Shown: in pieces, positions 19,254 to 27,264 of the stretch | Layout: every line of letters starts with the position of its first letter | Position numbering within the stretch: position 1 is the stretch's first letter | From: Chara braunii | Lineage: Eukaryota > Streptophyta > Charophyceae > Charales > Characeae | Reading direction: 5' to 3' | Assembly: GCA_003427395.1 (NCBI GenBank) | Contig: BFEA01000047.1 | Span: 2,641,240 to 2,672,839 of the forward strand | Length of the DNA: 31,600 bases | Notes under the pieces: model-generated | What the model was told of the DNA's origin: nothing | The model's input: only the letters and a program-made list of their open reading frames with translations | Database searches by the model: none | Position numbers and translations under genes: made by a program

Positions 19254-19275
19254 AGTTAGGGCAGGTTAAACACTT

Positions 19276-19311
<36 letters not shown>

Positions 19312-19350
19312 GAGCGTTAGGGTAGCTTAAACGCCTAAAAAAAAAAAAAA
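19254..19350 (+). repeat. duplicated short segment, each copy with an A run
   Basis: GTTAGGGCAGGTTAAACACT followed by about 29 A, then GTTAGGGTAGCTTAAACGCC followed by 14 A. Two tandem copies of a tiny A-tailed unit. Confidence 0.7.
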
Positions 19351-19565
19351 ACATGCAGGCCTGCCGAGCAAGACAAGGGCGGATCACGAGCTAGGGGGGG
19401 CCGGCCTCCAACAGGGTGCCCTGCCCGGCCAAGCCGCCCGGGACCTTCCCCGGGCCCCTGCCGGTCACCCGGGCGGCCCAGATCCCCACTCAGCTAAATA
19501 AAAATAAAAAAAAATAAAAAAATAAAAACATGCAGGCCTGCCGAGCAAGACAAGCGCGGATCACG
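19351..19565 (+). mobile_element. GC-rich SINE-like insertion with 38-bp flanking duplication
   Basis: A 38-base sequence starting ACATGCAGGCCTGCCGAGCA is present at 19351-19388 and 19528-19565 with one mismatch. The 139-base insert between them (19389-19527) is very GC-rich (with CCGCCCGGG, CCCCGGGCCC and CACCCGGGCGGCCCAG) and ends in AAATAAAAATAAAA-type sequence. An A/T-rich tail plus flanking duplication indicates LINE-mediated insertion, although 38 bases is longer than usual. No Pol III boxes are seen. A related CACCCGGGCGGCCCAG-like piece occurs at 28936-28953. Confidence 0.8.
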
Positions 19566-19697
19566 GGCAAAGAGGGAGAGCTGAGAAAGTCAACAACAGT
19601 CAATCCCAAACCTGAGAGCAAGAGTCGAAGATTTGTCCGGAGGTCAATTTTGGTCACAGATCCCTCGCATGTCTGACGGTCCAGGCAAAGTTTCCAG

Positions 19698-19955
19698 ATG
19701 AATCCAGGATTTGGCCGCCTCCCATGGACAGATGTCAACATCGACAATATCATAGAGCACAAGACGATGTCAGTCCCAACGCCACCAGGAAGAGGTAGAC
19801 CTCCCAAACCACAGATGCAGTACAGGGTACGGTTCAGGCATCATGTTGATCCTAAGGAAGACCGCTGGTTCACAAGGGAAGAGTTGATGACGACACCTCC
19901 AGAGGTTGTCGCAGGATACGAAAGAGGATTGGAAGGGAAGCAGCTGGCTCATTAA
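19698..19955 (+). pseudogene. Ty3/gypsy chromodomain fragment
   Basis: The last about 85 residues of an open frame read WTDVNIDNIIEHKTM, then a basic proline stretch TPPGRGRPPKP, then MQYRVRFRHHVDPKEDRWFT and REELMTTPPEVVAGYE before a stop. This follows the chromodomain pattern: an N-terminal beta-strand with a DNII/HK motif, a central strand YRVRF, W at the place of the tryptophan in WEP, and a C-terminal helix EVVAGYE. Chromodomains sit at the C-terminal end of integrases in chromovirus-type Ty3/gypsy elements and steer integration to histone-marked chromatin. The rest of the integrase is not present in frame upstream, so this is a fragment. No LTR was identified. Confidence 0.55.
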
Positions 19956-20964
19956 GGACTTGTCAGAGGACTAGCGACATAAAGGCGGGTGGAGGGCGAG
20001 GATCTTTGTCCTCGGCAGGCCCTTATGGGGGCCCAATGCGAGCCTTGTGCCTGCACTAAGTGAAGGCGGGCCTGCACATCTCGATGAGGCCTAAATTCTG
20101 CCATTTTGAAGCCCTCGTGGGCGCCGGAGAGAGGGTTACCTCGCGCGCACCACACTTTGTTACATAGGCCCTGCCTGCGAGGTACCGTGACTGCTTGAGC
20201 CTTCAAGGCTCATCCAGGCTGTACGTGGAAGCAGACCTTTTGCCCTATCATGCTGCCGAGAGCGACGCAAGCCACGTCTGGTAGTTGGGCATCTCCTAAC
20301 TATCCCCGTCCCAGGCCGCTGTCTGAATGGGGCCTGCGTGCAGACACTTTGGCCCAACGTGAAGCTATACTGGGCACAAGAGCCCGCGAGCCCAGCCAGC
20401 CATCGGACGCGGCCACTTTCCATCCAGATAAGAGCCTGGCGGCGTAGAGAACATTTGAGCAGTTTGCGCATACGCCGCAGCGCTGCCATTCTGGGCGCTG
20501 GTAAGGCCGCTGGCTGGAACTGCGCGGGCACAGGCAGGAGGAGGGCGCTGCGCTGCCATCCATAGGCAGGCTTTGGGTGCAGAGGGTCAGTGGGGTATGG
20601 TGGTGGTCTTTGGTGGAGGACGAGAAGGCGAGGGTGAGCGTCGAGAGAGAGACGGAGAGAGGGCGTGTACCTCGTTCGCCATGGTGGACTGCATGGGCGA
20701 CTTCTGCACGTACTTTGGTTACTGCTGCTGACGTCATCCAGTTGCTCCGTCATTAGTGTAGGCTAGCTTAGGAGCTGTGTGATTGTAGTCTGAGCGCTGA
20801 GCGCCAATAGGGAGAAGAAACGTCAGATAGATACTTGATGGTGGCGAGAGAGGGCTGACATTGACAATTGAGTTCTTTGCTTTGGTCTCCTTAGGTGCGA
20901 TATCGATGCATTTCTGCTTTCTGGACAGCTCACGACAATCTGACTTTCAATGCGATAATGCAAT
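19956..20964. other. GC-rich region without recognised gene
   Basis: A 197-codon open frame on the minus strand (20753-20160), overlapped by others, reflects GC-rich composition. I recognise no domain, splice pattern or start context. It could be an upstream region or first exon of a gene outside what I can recognise. Confidence 0.45.
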
Positions 20965-21951
20965 TTGGAATTCTTTCATTTCACTCTCGCTCATTATCCT
21001 TGCGCAGAATTACTCATAATTAATAATTACATTGAACCTCTCGATGGGTGCTGCATCGGACCTGCCCAGATTTCCAAACCGGAAACATACCTGGCCGAGA
21101 CTACCCACTTCGACGTCCTGCTTGAACAGGCGAGCTACCTTCCTTTTTTTTTTTTTGGCGAGCTACCTTCCTAGATCAGTAGGTTCATCAATAATAGTTC
21201 GAATTTACAATGATGGATGGGTCGATGATGTGTTCGCTCAGCAAACTTACACAAGTAAAACAAGCAATCAATTGATATCAGGCATCGCCTTCAACTCATC
21301 CAATTCACTTCTGCGCAGTTCGATCCCCTCCCCCCCCCTCTCTCCTCCCCTTTTTCTCTTTCTGGAGCATTTCTCAATTTGCGAGTATCATCCTTAAAGG
21401 CTTAAACAGGGGCCATGATGCCAATCTTTTTTTCTTTTTTCTTTTTTCCGCTCAGACCGTTAGGGCATACTCATACAGGGACCTAAAGTCACAAAAACTC
21501 GCACCATTTGCTACCGCCAATTTGCGACTTTGGGTGCCCAGCCACACGGGCGGACTCTGTCCACAAAGGACAGAGTAGCGGCCCTGACACTTGGACGCTG
21601 CTCGGTCACACTTGGGAGGACCCCAAAACTGTAGATCTTTTTTCTTTTTTTTTCCCTTCAACACTGCACAGTTGTTTGGCGGGCTGTTTCCTTCATCCAC
21701 AAATTTCCGCAATTAACTCACCGGAAGAAGAAAAGAAAAAAAAGTCATTCGCAAGCACTTCTGGGGCGGTCTCAAAAAGGGTCCTCCCGCGGCCGGGCAG
21801 GCTGCTGACAAAAGGGTCACCAAAAAGAGCATTTGGTTAGCAGGCCTCTCCAATGCGACCCAAAACCTGCCTCGGATTTTCGGGATGTAAGGTACTTTGG
21901 TCCCCCTGTGAGGATGATCTTCGATTCAGCCATCATGGTTTTCGTGCTCAG
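20965..21951. other. no gene seen
   Basis: GCGAGCTACCTTCCT is duplicated around a T run (about 21130-21175). A hairpin ACTCTGTCC/GGACAGAGT lies at 21554-21576. T tracts at 21428-21447 and about 21639-21653. No supportable gene. Confidence 0.5.
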
Positions 21952-22060
21952 ACGGCTTCCATGATTGCATTGCATTTTTTTGTCCATCATCCGATTTCAA
22001 GAATCGAACACGGCACCTCCCTCATGGGAGTTGCACGCTCAACCACACGGCTTCCATGAT
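21952..22060 (-). mobile_element. tiny tRNA-like SINE (81 bp) with 14-bp target duplication
   Basis: ACGGCTTCCATGAT occurs exactly at 21952-21965 and 22047-22060. The 81-base insert between, read on the minus strand, starts GTGTGGTTGAGCGTGCAACT (A-box-like TGGTTGAGCG), has an anticodon-arm-like CTCCCATGAGGGAG, a B box GTTCGATTC and ends in ACAAAAAAATGCAATGC. The whole insert is little more than a tRNA-like head with a short A run, one of the smallest SINE-type insertions that could still be recognised. It was placed by LINE machinery, judging from the duplication and A run. Confidence 0.8.
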
Positions 22061-22312
22061 CCCAATCTTCTCTGTATCGTTCCAGATGTTTTTATTACTT
22101 TTTAACAAATGTCCCCAACAACGCAAGCTCAGTCCATTTCTCCTCCTGTTCAGTGCGTTGACTAAAAGTTCATTCCATACAATTCTGATTCGGGGCACTC
22201 AAGTCGTTCATAATGGATTTTGTTTCCGCGTCAACGCCGCCCAATTCATTCAATTTGAATCATTTGGAAACAAGAAACTGCTCCGATACAGTCCGACGAA
22301 CCAACAAGGAAG
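22061..22312. other. no gene seen
   Basis: No recognisable feature; downstream side of the minus-strand host gene. Confidence 0.45.
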
Positions 22313-22612
22313 GTCACATTTAAAAAAACAAACAAATTGGGGTCGGAGAGGTGGAGGTGGAGGGAATGGTGGGGGAGGGAGGGGGGGGGCAGCAAGGAGG
22401 GGGGTATGATCACTTTGGCTGTGAAGGAGGGGTGGTGGCTACCAGGCTGCTGCCTAGATGTGTCACATTTGAAAAACAAACAAATTGGGGTCGGAGAGGT
22501 GGTAGGGGAGGGGCGGGGGCGCTGAAGGGGGGGGCAAGGAGGGTTGGGGGGGGGTATGGTCCCTTTGGCTATGAAGAAGGGGTGGTGGCTACCAGGCTGC
22601 TGCTGCCTACAT
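22313..22612. repeat. 149-bp tandem repeat, G-rich on plus strand
   Basis: Units start at 22313 and 22462 with GTCACATTT, then AAACAAACAAATTGGGGTCG, then a long GGAGG/GGGG tract, and end with GGTGGCTACCAGGCTGCTGC. The G tracts could form quadruplexes on the plus strand. On the minus strand, the sense of the host gene ending at 22678, they form a pyrimidine-rich stretch. The second copy carries extra GCTGCC. Confidence 0.9.
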
Positions 22613-22677
22613 CTAGAAGACACACTACGCTTTACACGAAAGCAAGCAAGCTAGCTATCCCTGGGCTACTACTGCTG

Positions 22678-22905
22678 TTATCTGCTCTTCGAGCCTGCAG
22701 CCGCTCTTTGCGCTTCCTTTGTGGTCTCTTCCACATAGCCGGCAATCGGAGGGGTCAGGGTCGCCGCAAATCTGTTAATTGGAAACGGCGTCAAATCGGG
22801 CACCAGCGCTGCTTCCCGCAAATCCTCGGGAAGCGCTGCAATTGCTGCTTCCTTAAGCTGAATCTGGAGATTCAGAGCCTTCATCTCTGCCCTGTGCCGG
22901 CCCAT
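22678..22905 (-). CDS. host gene, exon 2: small putative mitochondrial protein, C-terminal part
   Basis: This exon encodes 75 residues starting MGRHRAEMKALNLQIQLKEA and ending at TAA. It contains the conserved-looking core AALVPDLTPFPINRF, then ATLTPPIAGYVEE. The acceptor TGTGCAG lies directly before ATG at 22905 (AG at 22907-22906), in phase 0. Joined to exon 1 (29957-29634), also phase 0, it gives an uninterrupted product of about 183 residues whose helical, charged stretch (QRQREREMASQYSRLL then MGRHRAEMKALN) runs smoothly through the junction. That continuity is the main evidence that both exons belong to one gene. The codons are intact, unlike all retroelement pieces around it. I associate this type of sequence with small conserved plant mitochondrial (possibly mitoribosomal) proteins but cannot name the family. 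A TGTAA lies about 45 bases after the stop and could act in polyadenylation. Confidence 0.7.
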   Translation of the reverse strand: MGRHRAEMKALNLQIQLKEAAIAALPEDLREAALVPDLTPFPINRFAATLTPPIAGYVEETTKEAQRAAAGSKSR

Positions 22906-23087
22906 CTGCACATATATGCATCACATCAATTGAAACAGACAGGCAAAACGCAGCAGAATGAGAGGAGAGAGACGAAAGGAACAAAAAGGGGAAGCAACCC
23001 TTCATTCTTAACTGCACAGCAGGACCAAGAAAAAAAACATCCAAAGAGGAGAGAGCACCTCGGCATGTATGTATATATACGGTCATA

Positions 23088-23339
23088 GTGAACTGCCCCA
23101 TGAACCGTAGGCAGAAAGGGAGAAAATGGACAGGAAATGGGGGGCTGTGACAGACTGTATATATATCGTCAAACAGAGGAGCTGCTCGGTAAACGGTAGG
23201 CAGAGAGGGAGAAGAGGACAACAAACGAGGGGCTGTGACAAACTGTTCTACATATCATATATCGTCAAACAGAGCTGCCCGGTAAACTGTGGGCAGAGAG
23301 GGAGAAGAGGACAACAAACGAGGGGCTGTGACAAACTGT
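23088..23339 (-). repeat. three tandem PLE terminal-repeat units
   Basis: Units (about 23088-23157, 23167-23246, 23263-23339) each hold, on the plus strand, a GAACTGCCCGGTAAACCGTA-type start, GGCAGAGAGGGAGAAGAGG, ACAACAAACGAGGGGCTGTG and end ACAAACTG, separated by short TATAT spacers. The unit has a nested hairpin, CTGCC...GGCAG around CGGTAAACCG. Read in the sense of the Josephin ORF (minus), the array starts with a hammerhead-like core (23372-23330), so it is the 3' terminal repeat of the intronic element. Related units occur at 27327-27401 and 30479-30770. Confidence 0.85.
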
Positions 23340-23372
23340 TTCCTCGGAGTTTCACTGACTCGTCAGGAGACT
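23330..23372 (-). ncRNA. hammerhead-ribozyme-like core, copy C
   Basis: On the minus strand CTGACGA (23366-23360) is followed by a putative stem II region GTCAG...CCGAG and GAAACAG, then TTTGTCACAG. CTGACGA fits the catalytic box CUGANGA and GAAA the second box. ACA-GTT-TGT followed by C gives a 3-bp stem III like those reported for PLE hammerheads. The base before GAAA is G where copies A and B have C, so the closing stem II pair is lost and this copy is probably inactive. The upstream stem I half is not conserved. Confidence 0.45.
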
Positions 23373-23756
23373 GAATATATAAATATATATATATGAACTA
23401 ATAGAGTGCAATTCGCGAAACAAACGGCAAAAAAAAAAAACAAAAAAAAAAACAAGACAAACATGAAGGGCACAGTGAAACCACTCATTTTTCTCATTCT
23501 TCTGTTGACTCCTTTTTCACCGTGCCTCTCACGTACAAGGCTCGCCACGTTGATGAAGTTGAGCGCGTGCTGCCCCCATCCCCGTATGCCATAACAGCCC
23601 ACTTGTACGCTGTAAGAAAGAGGCAGAGTGGAGGCGGAGGGGATAAACACAGGGAGGAGAGATGGAGAGCAGACAAACAAAGAACGATTAAAGGGAAAGT
23701 AAGGGGAAGTATGGAGTGTGGAGTGAAGATGAAGGCAAAAGAGGATAAGAAAAGGC

Positions 23757-25283
23757 TCAAGAATGAGTCTGTCCTTGACGACAAAGAGGAGATACATTGT
23801 AAGGATGACGTGGATGAACACATGGAAGACCTAGCTGAGCATTCTCAGTGCAACAATTGCCACGACGGGTGGCTTTGAGCATGCCCACCATACACCCCCG
23901 AGAAATGGCATGTCGATTGCAGGCCAAAATGAAAGAAGAACGGTCACCACAAAAGAGCACGCATTCAGTATAGCGCCCACGGCCGCAAAATGGACATATA
24001 GTGTCCGGATGCGGAGGGTGCCTGCAGTCAGGAACGGTGGGACAGTCCTCTGCACACATGGATGCAGAAACCATGTCATTGTAGTGACTGTGACAGAGAC
24101 GATGGCGGCTACAGCCGAGTGTAACAATGTTTGTGGCTGTGCAAAGGAGAAGGTCGCAGAGTGTTGGTACATTGTCTTGCTGCAGCACGGGACCAGAGGA
24201 ATGATCTTCAACATAAAAGAGATTGCGGATGGTTTGTTGTGGCACGAAAACAGCATCATTTTGTAAGAAATTAGTGACATCAATCATGGCATGGATCATG
24301 GTGCCGTTGTCCCACAGCTCCCAGTGGTCAGAGGCATGTACAATGACCATGTAATGGCCAAGGCCGTGCACAATGCAAGCAAAGATGTGGGATGGAGGAT
24401 TAAACCACTCACTTGCTCGAGCATTGCATAGTTCAAGTTGACAGTCCCTCATTGCTACTTGTACGACAGCAATGGTAAAGCCTCCTTCGCTGGTATAATT
24501 ACAATCCTTTGGCTGTCGTTGGGGAAGATCAGCATCAAGCTGAAGGGCGATTGCAAGGAAGTCTGATGGTGTATAAAATGGGCGATGGAGAATGTGAAGA
24601 CAGATATTAGTTGTTGTCAGACCACAAAGATTGGTGAGGTTCTCCGACTGGTTTGTTGGATGCTGGCCAACAATTTGCAGATCACCCAGATGGTGTTGCA
24701 AGCCCAAACTGTGTTGGGTTGTTTGCTGGTCAGTCATTTGCAGATCACCCATGTGGTCTGCGCGTGGCAGAGCACAAAATTGTGGTTCCTCCGAACAATG
24801 CTGGTCAGCCATTTGCAGATCCCCCATGTGGTCTACGCCTTGTTGGGTCAACTGCAATCTGGGCAGATCATGTTCCAATTCCTCAATGTTTAGGGCTGCA
24901 TCCTGAGTAGGGACTGTACCTGGAGTCGGGAGTGTACTCTGGGCAGCGGCTGCATCTTGAGGAGGGACTGGTGGCTGCCTGCAGGCAGCTGGACTGTCTG
25001 CAGGAGGCATAGGAGCGGATATTGCCGTTTGAAACGAAGGAATCGCAACAAACTGTGGAGGCACAGAGAGAATCGGGCAGACAAAGAAACAGGATGCTGA
25101 TCCCCGAAAAAGTGACGATGTCGCGGATGTCGTCGGCGATACACAACAAGAGGAGCAGTGGTGTTGCAAGCAGAAGCTGAACTTGTACCTAGCAACGCAG
25201 GTGGAACAATGGGAACAATGGAAGAGTCTGTTCGCAAGCGGGACCGTGGAGGAGATGGGGGTGGTGAGGAGGAACACTGCCGT
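23757..25283 (-). CDS. Josephin-like deubiquitinase with RING-like modules, in PLE copy 1
   Basis: The frame is open for about 508 codons but has no early ATG (first in-frame ATG 25010), so the start is uncertain. Positions count from a GTG at 25277. Residues 80-140 are a Pro/Ala-rich linker. Residues 150-205 hold three H-x-GDLQ repeats. Residues 214-340 match the Josephin fold of ataxin-3: NLCGLTTTNICLHIL (Cys218), YTPSDFLAIALQLD, SEGGFTIAVVQVAMRDCQLEL, then SHIFACIVHGLGHYMVIV (His308) and WELWDNG with Asp323 where ataxin-3 has catalytic Asn. Residues 374-431 form a RING-like module (C379, C389, H392, C395, H398, C428, C431); 428-499 form a second in which two expected Cys are Ser (459, 496). 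Josephin enzymes cleave ubiquitin and RINGs recruit E2 enzymes. The ORF lies 3' of the RT and before the terminal repeat, in the same sense. Confidence 0.7.
   Translation of the reverse strand, partial: TAVFLLTTPISSTVPLANRLFHCSHCSTCVARYKFSFCLQHHCSSCCVSPTTSATSSLFRGSASCFFVCPILSVPPQFVAIPSFQTAISAPMPPADSPAACRQPPVPPQDAAAAQSTLPTPGTVPTQDAALNIEELEHDLPRLQLTQQGVDHMGDLQMADQHCSEEPQFCALPRADHMGDLQMTDQQTTQHSLGLQHHLGDLQIVGQHPTNQSENLTNLCGLTTTNICLHILHRPFYTPSDFLAIALQLDADLPQRQPKDCNYTSEGGFTIAVVQVAMRDCQLELCNARASEWFNPPSHIFACIVHGLGHYMVIVHASDHWELWDNGTMIHAMIDVTNFLQNDAVFVPQQTIRNLFYVEDHSSGPVLQQDNVPTLCDLLLCTATNIVTLGCSRHRLCHSHYNDMVSASMCAEDCPTVPDCRHPPHPDTICPFCGRGRYTECVLFCGDRSSFILACNRHAISRGCMVGMLKATRRGNCCTENAQLGLPCVHPRHPYNVSPLCRQGQTHS
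24677..24850 (-). repeat. three in-frame repeats inside the Josephin ORF
   Basis: GCAGATCACCCAKRTGGT-like segments start at 24677, 24740 and 24815 on the plus strand (spacing 63 and 75 bases, both multiples of three). They encode HHLGDLQIVGQH, DHMGDLQMTDQQ and DHMGDLQMADQH on the minus strand. The repeats lie just before the Josephin catalytic Cys. Confidence 0.85.
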
Positions 25284-25354
25284 CTATGACCAAGCACAGA
25301 CAAAGATGAGAGGGGGGTGCATTGGGCAAGATTTCGGAGCAAAGGACGTGAGCG

Positions 25355-27209
25355 TCAGAGAGATTGTGATATTCTTTGCATTGGAGTCGCAGGACAGGAA
25401 GCTGTAGCAGTAAAAACTGAAGTAGGGGGAATTAAAGTTAGGGAAACTGTTGTACTGAAAACTGCAGTAGTGGAAACCGCAGCAGTAGAAACTGCAGCAG
25501 CGAAAACTAGAGCAGTGGAAACTGGAGCAATGGAAACTGCAGCAGTGGAAACCGCAATAGTGGACACTGCAGCAGTGGAAATTGCAACAGTGGGCACTGC
25601 AGCAGTGGAAACTGCAGGAGTGGAGACTGCAGCAGTGAAAACTGCGGTAGCAGCAGATGAGCAAGCAGGGGCAGGACGAGAGCATCCTGAGGGTGAAGAA
25701 GAAATTGGATGATACAAGGACCATCGCAGCATGCGTCGGAACCACTGAGAGAGACGCGTCACATGCGTAGGATAGCGACGTTGGCGGGAGCGCATGTAGC
25801 AGGCCCACCCCTTAGCAAGGGTTGGTGGGGATGCCCACGCGAAAGCATATGACGAGTAAGTGTTGTTGCTGCAGTTCGAAAGTTCTGCCAATTGTTACAC
25901 ATTTGTTCAAATCTGGTCAATTGGCCAGTGAACACACCAGCCGGTTGATGGGAAGGGACGTTGGAGGTCGCACTTGGATAACGAATGACAGGGAAGTCCC
26001 AAGCAGCCGCTTTATCAAAGACGCTCATGCGAAGTGAGCCATCGGAACGGACCCGTAGATGCATAACTAAAAAGGTACAGGAACCATCTTTAGCTGTAGT
26101 CTTCTTCCACTCAAGCCAATAGTGCTCCGGTGGAGGAGGTAATTGTCCCCATGAAAGAACATCATCAATGAGGCGATAGGTGAAGGCATATTGTTGAGCA
26201 GCTTGAAGATCATGTTGACAAATGTCATCAACAAAGCGTGCTTCATCCCAATACAGCGTCAGATTAAAAATTTATGGGCCAGCATTCGTTCCCATTGGAA
26301 TACAGATAATTTGTTTCTGAAGTGTGTCATGTCTAGTGTATAGAAAAGTGTTTTGTACAACAAAGCGAAGATGTTGGAGAATCTGAGAAACAAAAAGGGT
26401 ATCCAGGCATGAATCAATTGTCCATTGGCCACAACGAGGTCCTCGAATAACCATGTTGAGGGCAACGCAGCGTAAATGCGTGCGAACTTGCCGAAGGGCA
26501 TAAGCATGAGCTTCATCAACAACTTTTGCCACATTATTCAGAATGCAGTCATGAGGAAGATTGGTGTACATTGTGGTAAAATCAACAGTGCGAGGAGAGA
26601 GGCCACAAAGAGACGATGCATTGTTGTTCAGGTCAATCGCCACTTCATCGACACTCTGAATGATCCAGCATCGTCGAACACCAACCTGTTGATAGAGCTC
26701 AGTGTCTTTCTCGCGAAGAGTAGAGATCACTCCTTGCAAAGCAGCGCTGAGATACGATGAAGTAGTCGTTGTGCTAGCCAAGGGTTTGTGAGGAGGCCGT
26801 TCATGAATAGTGCGAATTGTTGGACGAGGGCGAGCAGCGGCGGAACAGTACTGTTATTTTATCCTGTGACTCCAAGAATGCTGCGAAGAGCTGGAGGAGA
26901 CTTGTGAGCTTTGAGTACATAGTAAAGGTAAGGTAGGGTATCAGTATGGGTGTAACGCCAATAGTGATTCCACACTGCATGGTGGTCAAGGGCATCAGCA
27001 ACAGACTCCTGAGGACGAGTATAAGTGGGACTGTCCAAATGGGTAGAGAGATGAAACAGATACCAATTCTTGCAGCAAATTGCCAAATTGTGTGATGTTT
27101 TGTCCACAGGGATAATGGCAAAGTGTTGTTGAAGATGGTGCAAGGAGGCATGTGTAGAACGTAGTGAACGTGGCTGGCTCACATGATAGTAAAATATATG
27201 CTTAACCAC
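25355..27209 (-). pseudogene. Penelope-like reverse transcriptase, broken (PLE copy 1)
   Basis: From high to low coordinates the reading follows a PLE RT: HFAIIPVDKTSHNLAICCKN and LPYLYYVLKAHKSPPALR (27130-26870), DFTTMYTNLPHD (motif A, about 26583), QIICIPMGTNAGP (about 26315-26275), YRLIDDVLSW (catalytic DD, 26178-26149), then FPVIRYPSATSNVP and GVFTGQLTRFEQMC (about 25990-25900). Breaks: TAA at about 26861, a frameshift at about 26,790-26,860, TAA at 26274-26272 and a frameshift near 25,805. A Ser/Thr/Ala/Val pentad tail ends at 25355. I see no C-terminal GIY-YIG endonuclease. The 5' end is truncated at about 27209, so an N-terminal endonuclease (as in permuted green-lineage PLEs) could have been lost. 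The RT would copy element RNA at a chromosomal nick. Confidence 0.8.
25455..25649 (-). repeat. 13 x 15-bp minisatellite coding for pentads
   Basis: Thirteen units of exactly 15 bases, consensus GTGGAAACTGCAGCA on the plus strand, run without length change. On the minus strand, in the RT tail frame, they read as 13 pentads of the STAAV type. The constant period keeps the frame. Confidence 0.95.
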
Positions 27210-27264
27210 AACCGAGGTTAAGGTGGATTATCACCTACAGTGTAATCAGTTTGGGGAGTCTGCA
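27201..27264. other. head-to-head junction between two PLE copies
   Basis: The minus-strand RT reading ends near 27209 and the plus-strand copy begins near 27245-27265. Between them lies an inverted repeat CTTAACC/GGTTAAG (27201-27207, 27216-27222), and AGTCTGCAGACT, a perfect 12-base palindrome, lies at about 27258-27269. Inverted partial copies joined at the 5' side are a known habit of PLE insertions. Confidence 0.5.

Noticed and set aside
20160-20753. 197-codon minus-strand open frame
   Set aside because: GC-rich composition alone explains it; no domain, and overlapping frames are equally open.
21520-21620. LWVPSHTGG-like reading resembling the RNase H region of LINEs
   Set aside because: Too short and interrupted by stops; could be chance.
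22351-23088. 245-codon plus-strand open frame, Gly-rich start
   Set aside because: It lies over the G-rich tandem repeat and the antisense of host exon 2.
24890-25342. Alternative 150-codon minus-strand frame over the N-terminal part of the Josephin ORF
   Set aside because: It is in the RT tail frame but reads as low-complexity Ser/Arg/Leu. It could be real upstream coding joined by a frameshift, but nothing supports it directly.
25317-25712. Plus-strand 131-codon open frame of Val-Glu-Thr-Ala repeats
   Set aside because: It is the antisense of the 15-bp minisatellite. The minus-strand frame is continuous with the RT tail, so the minus reading is preferred.
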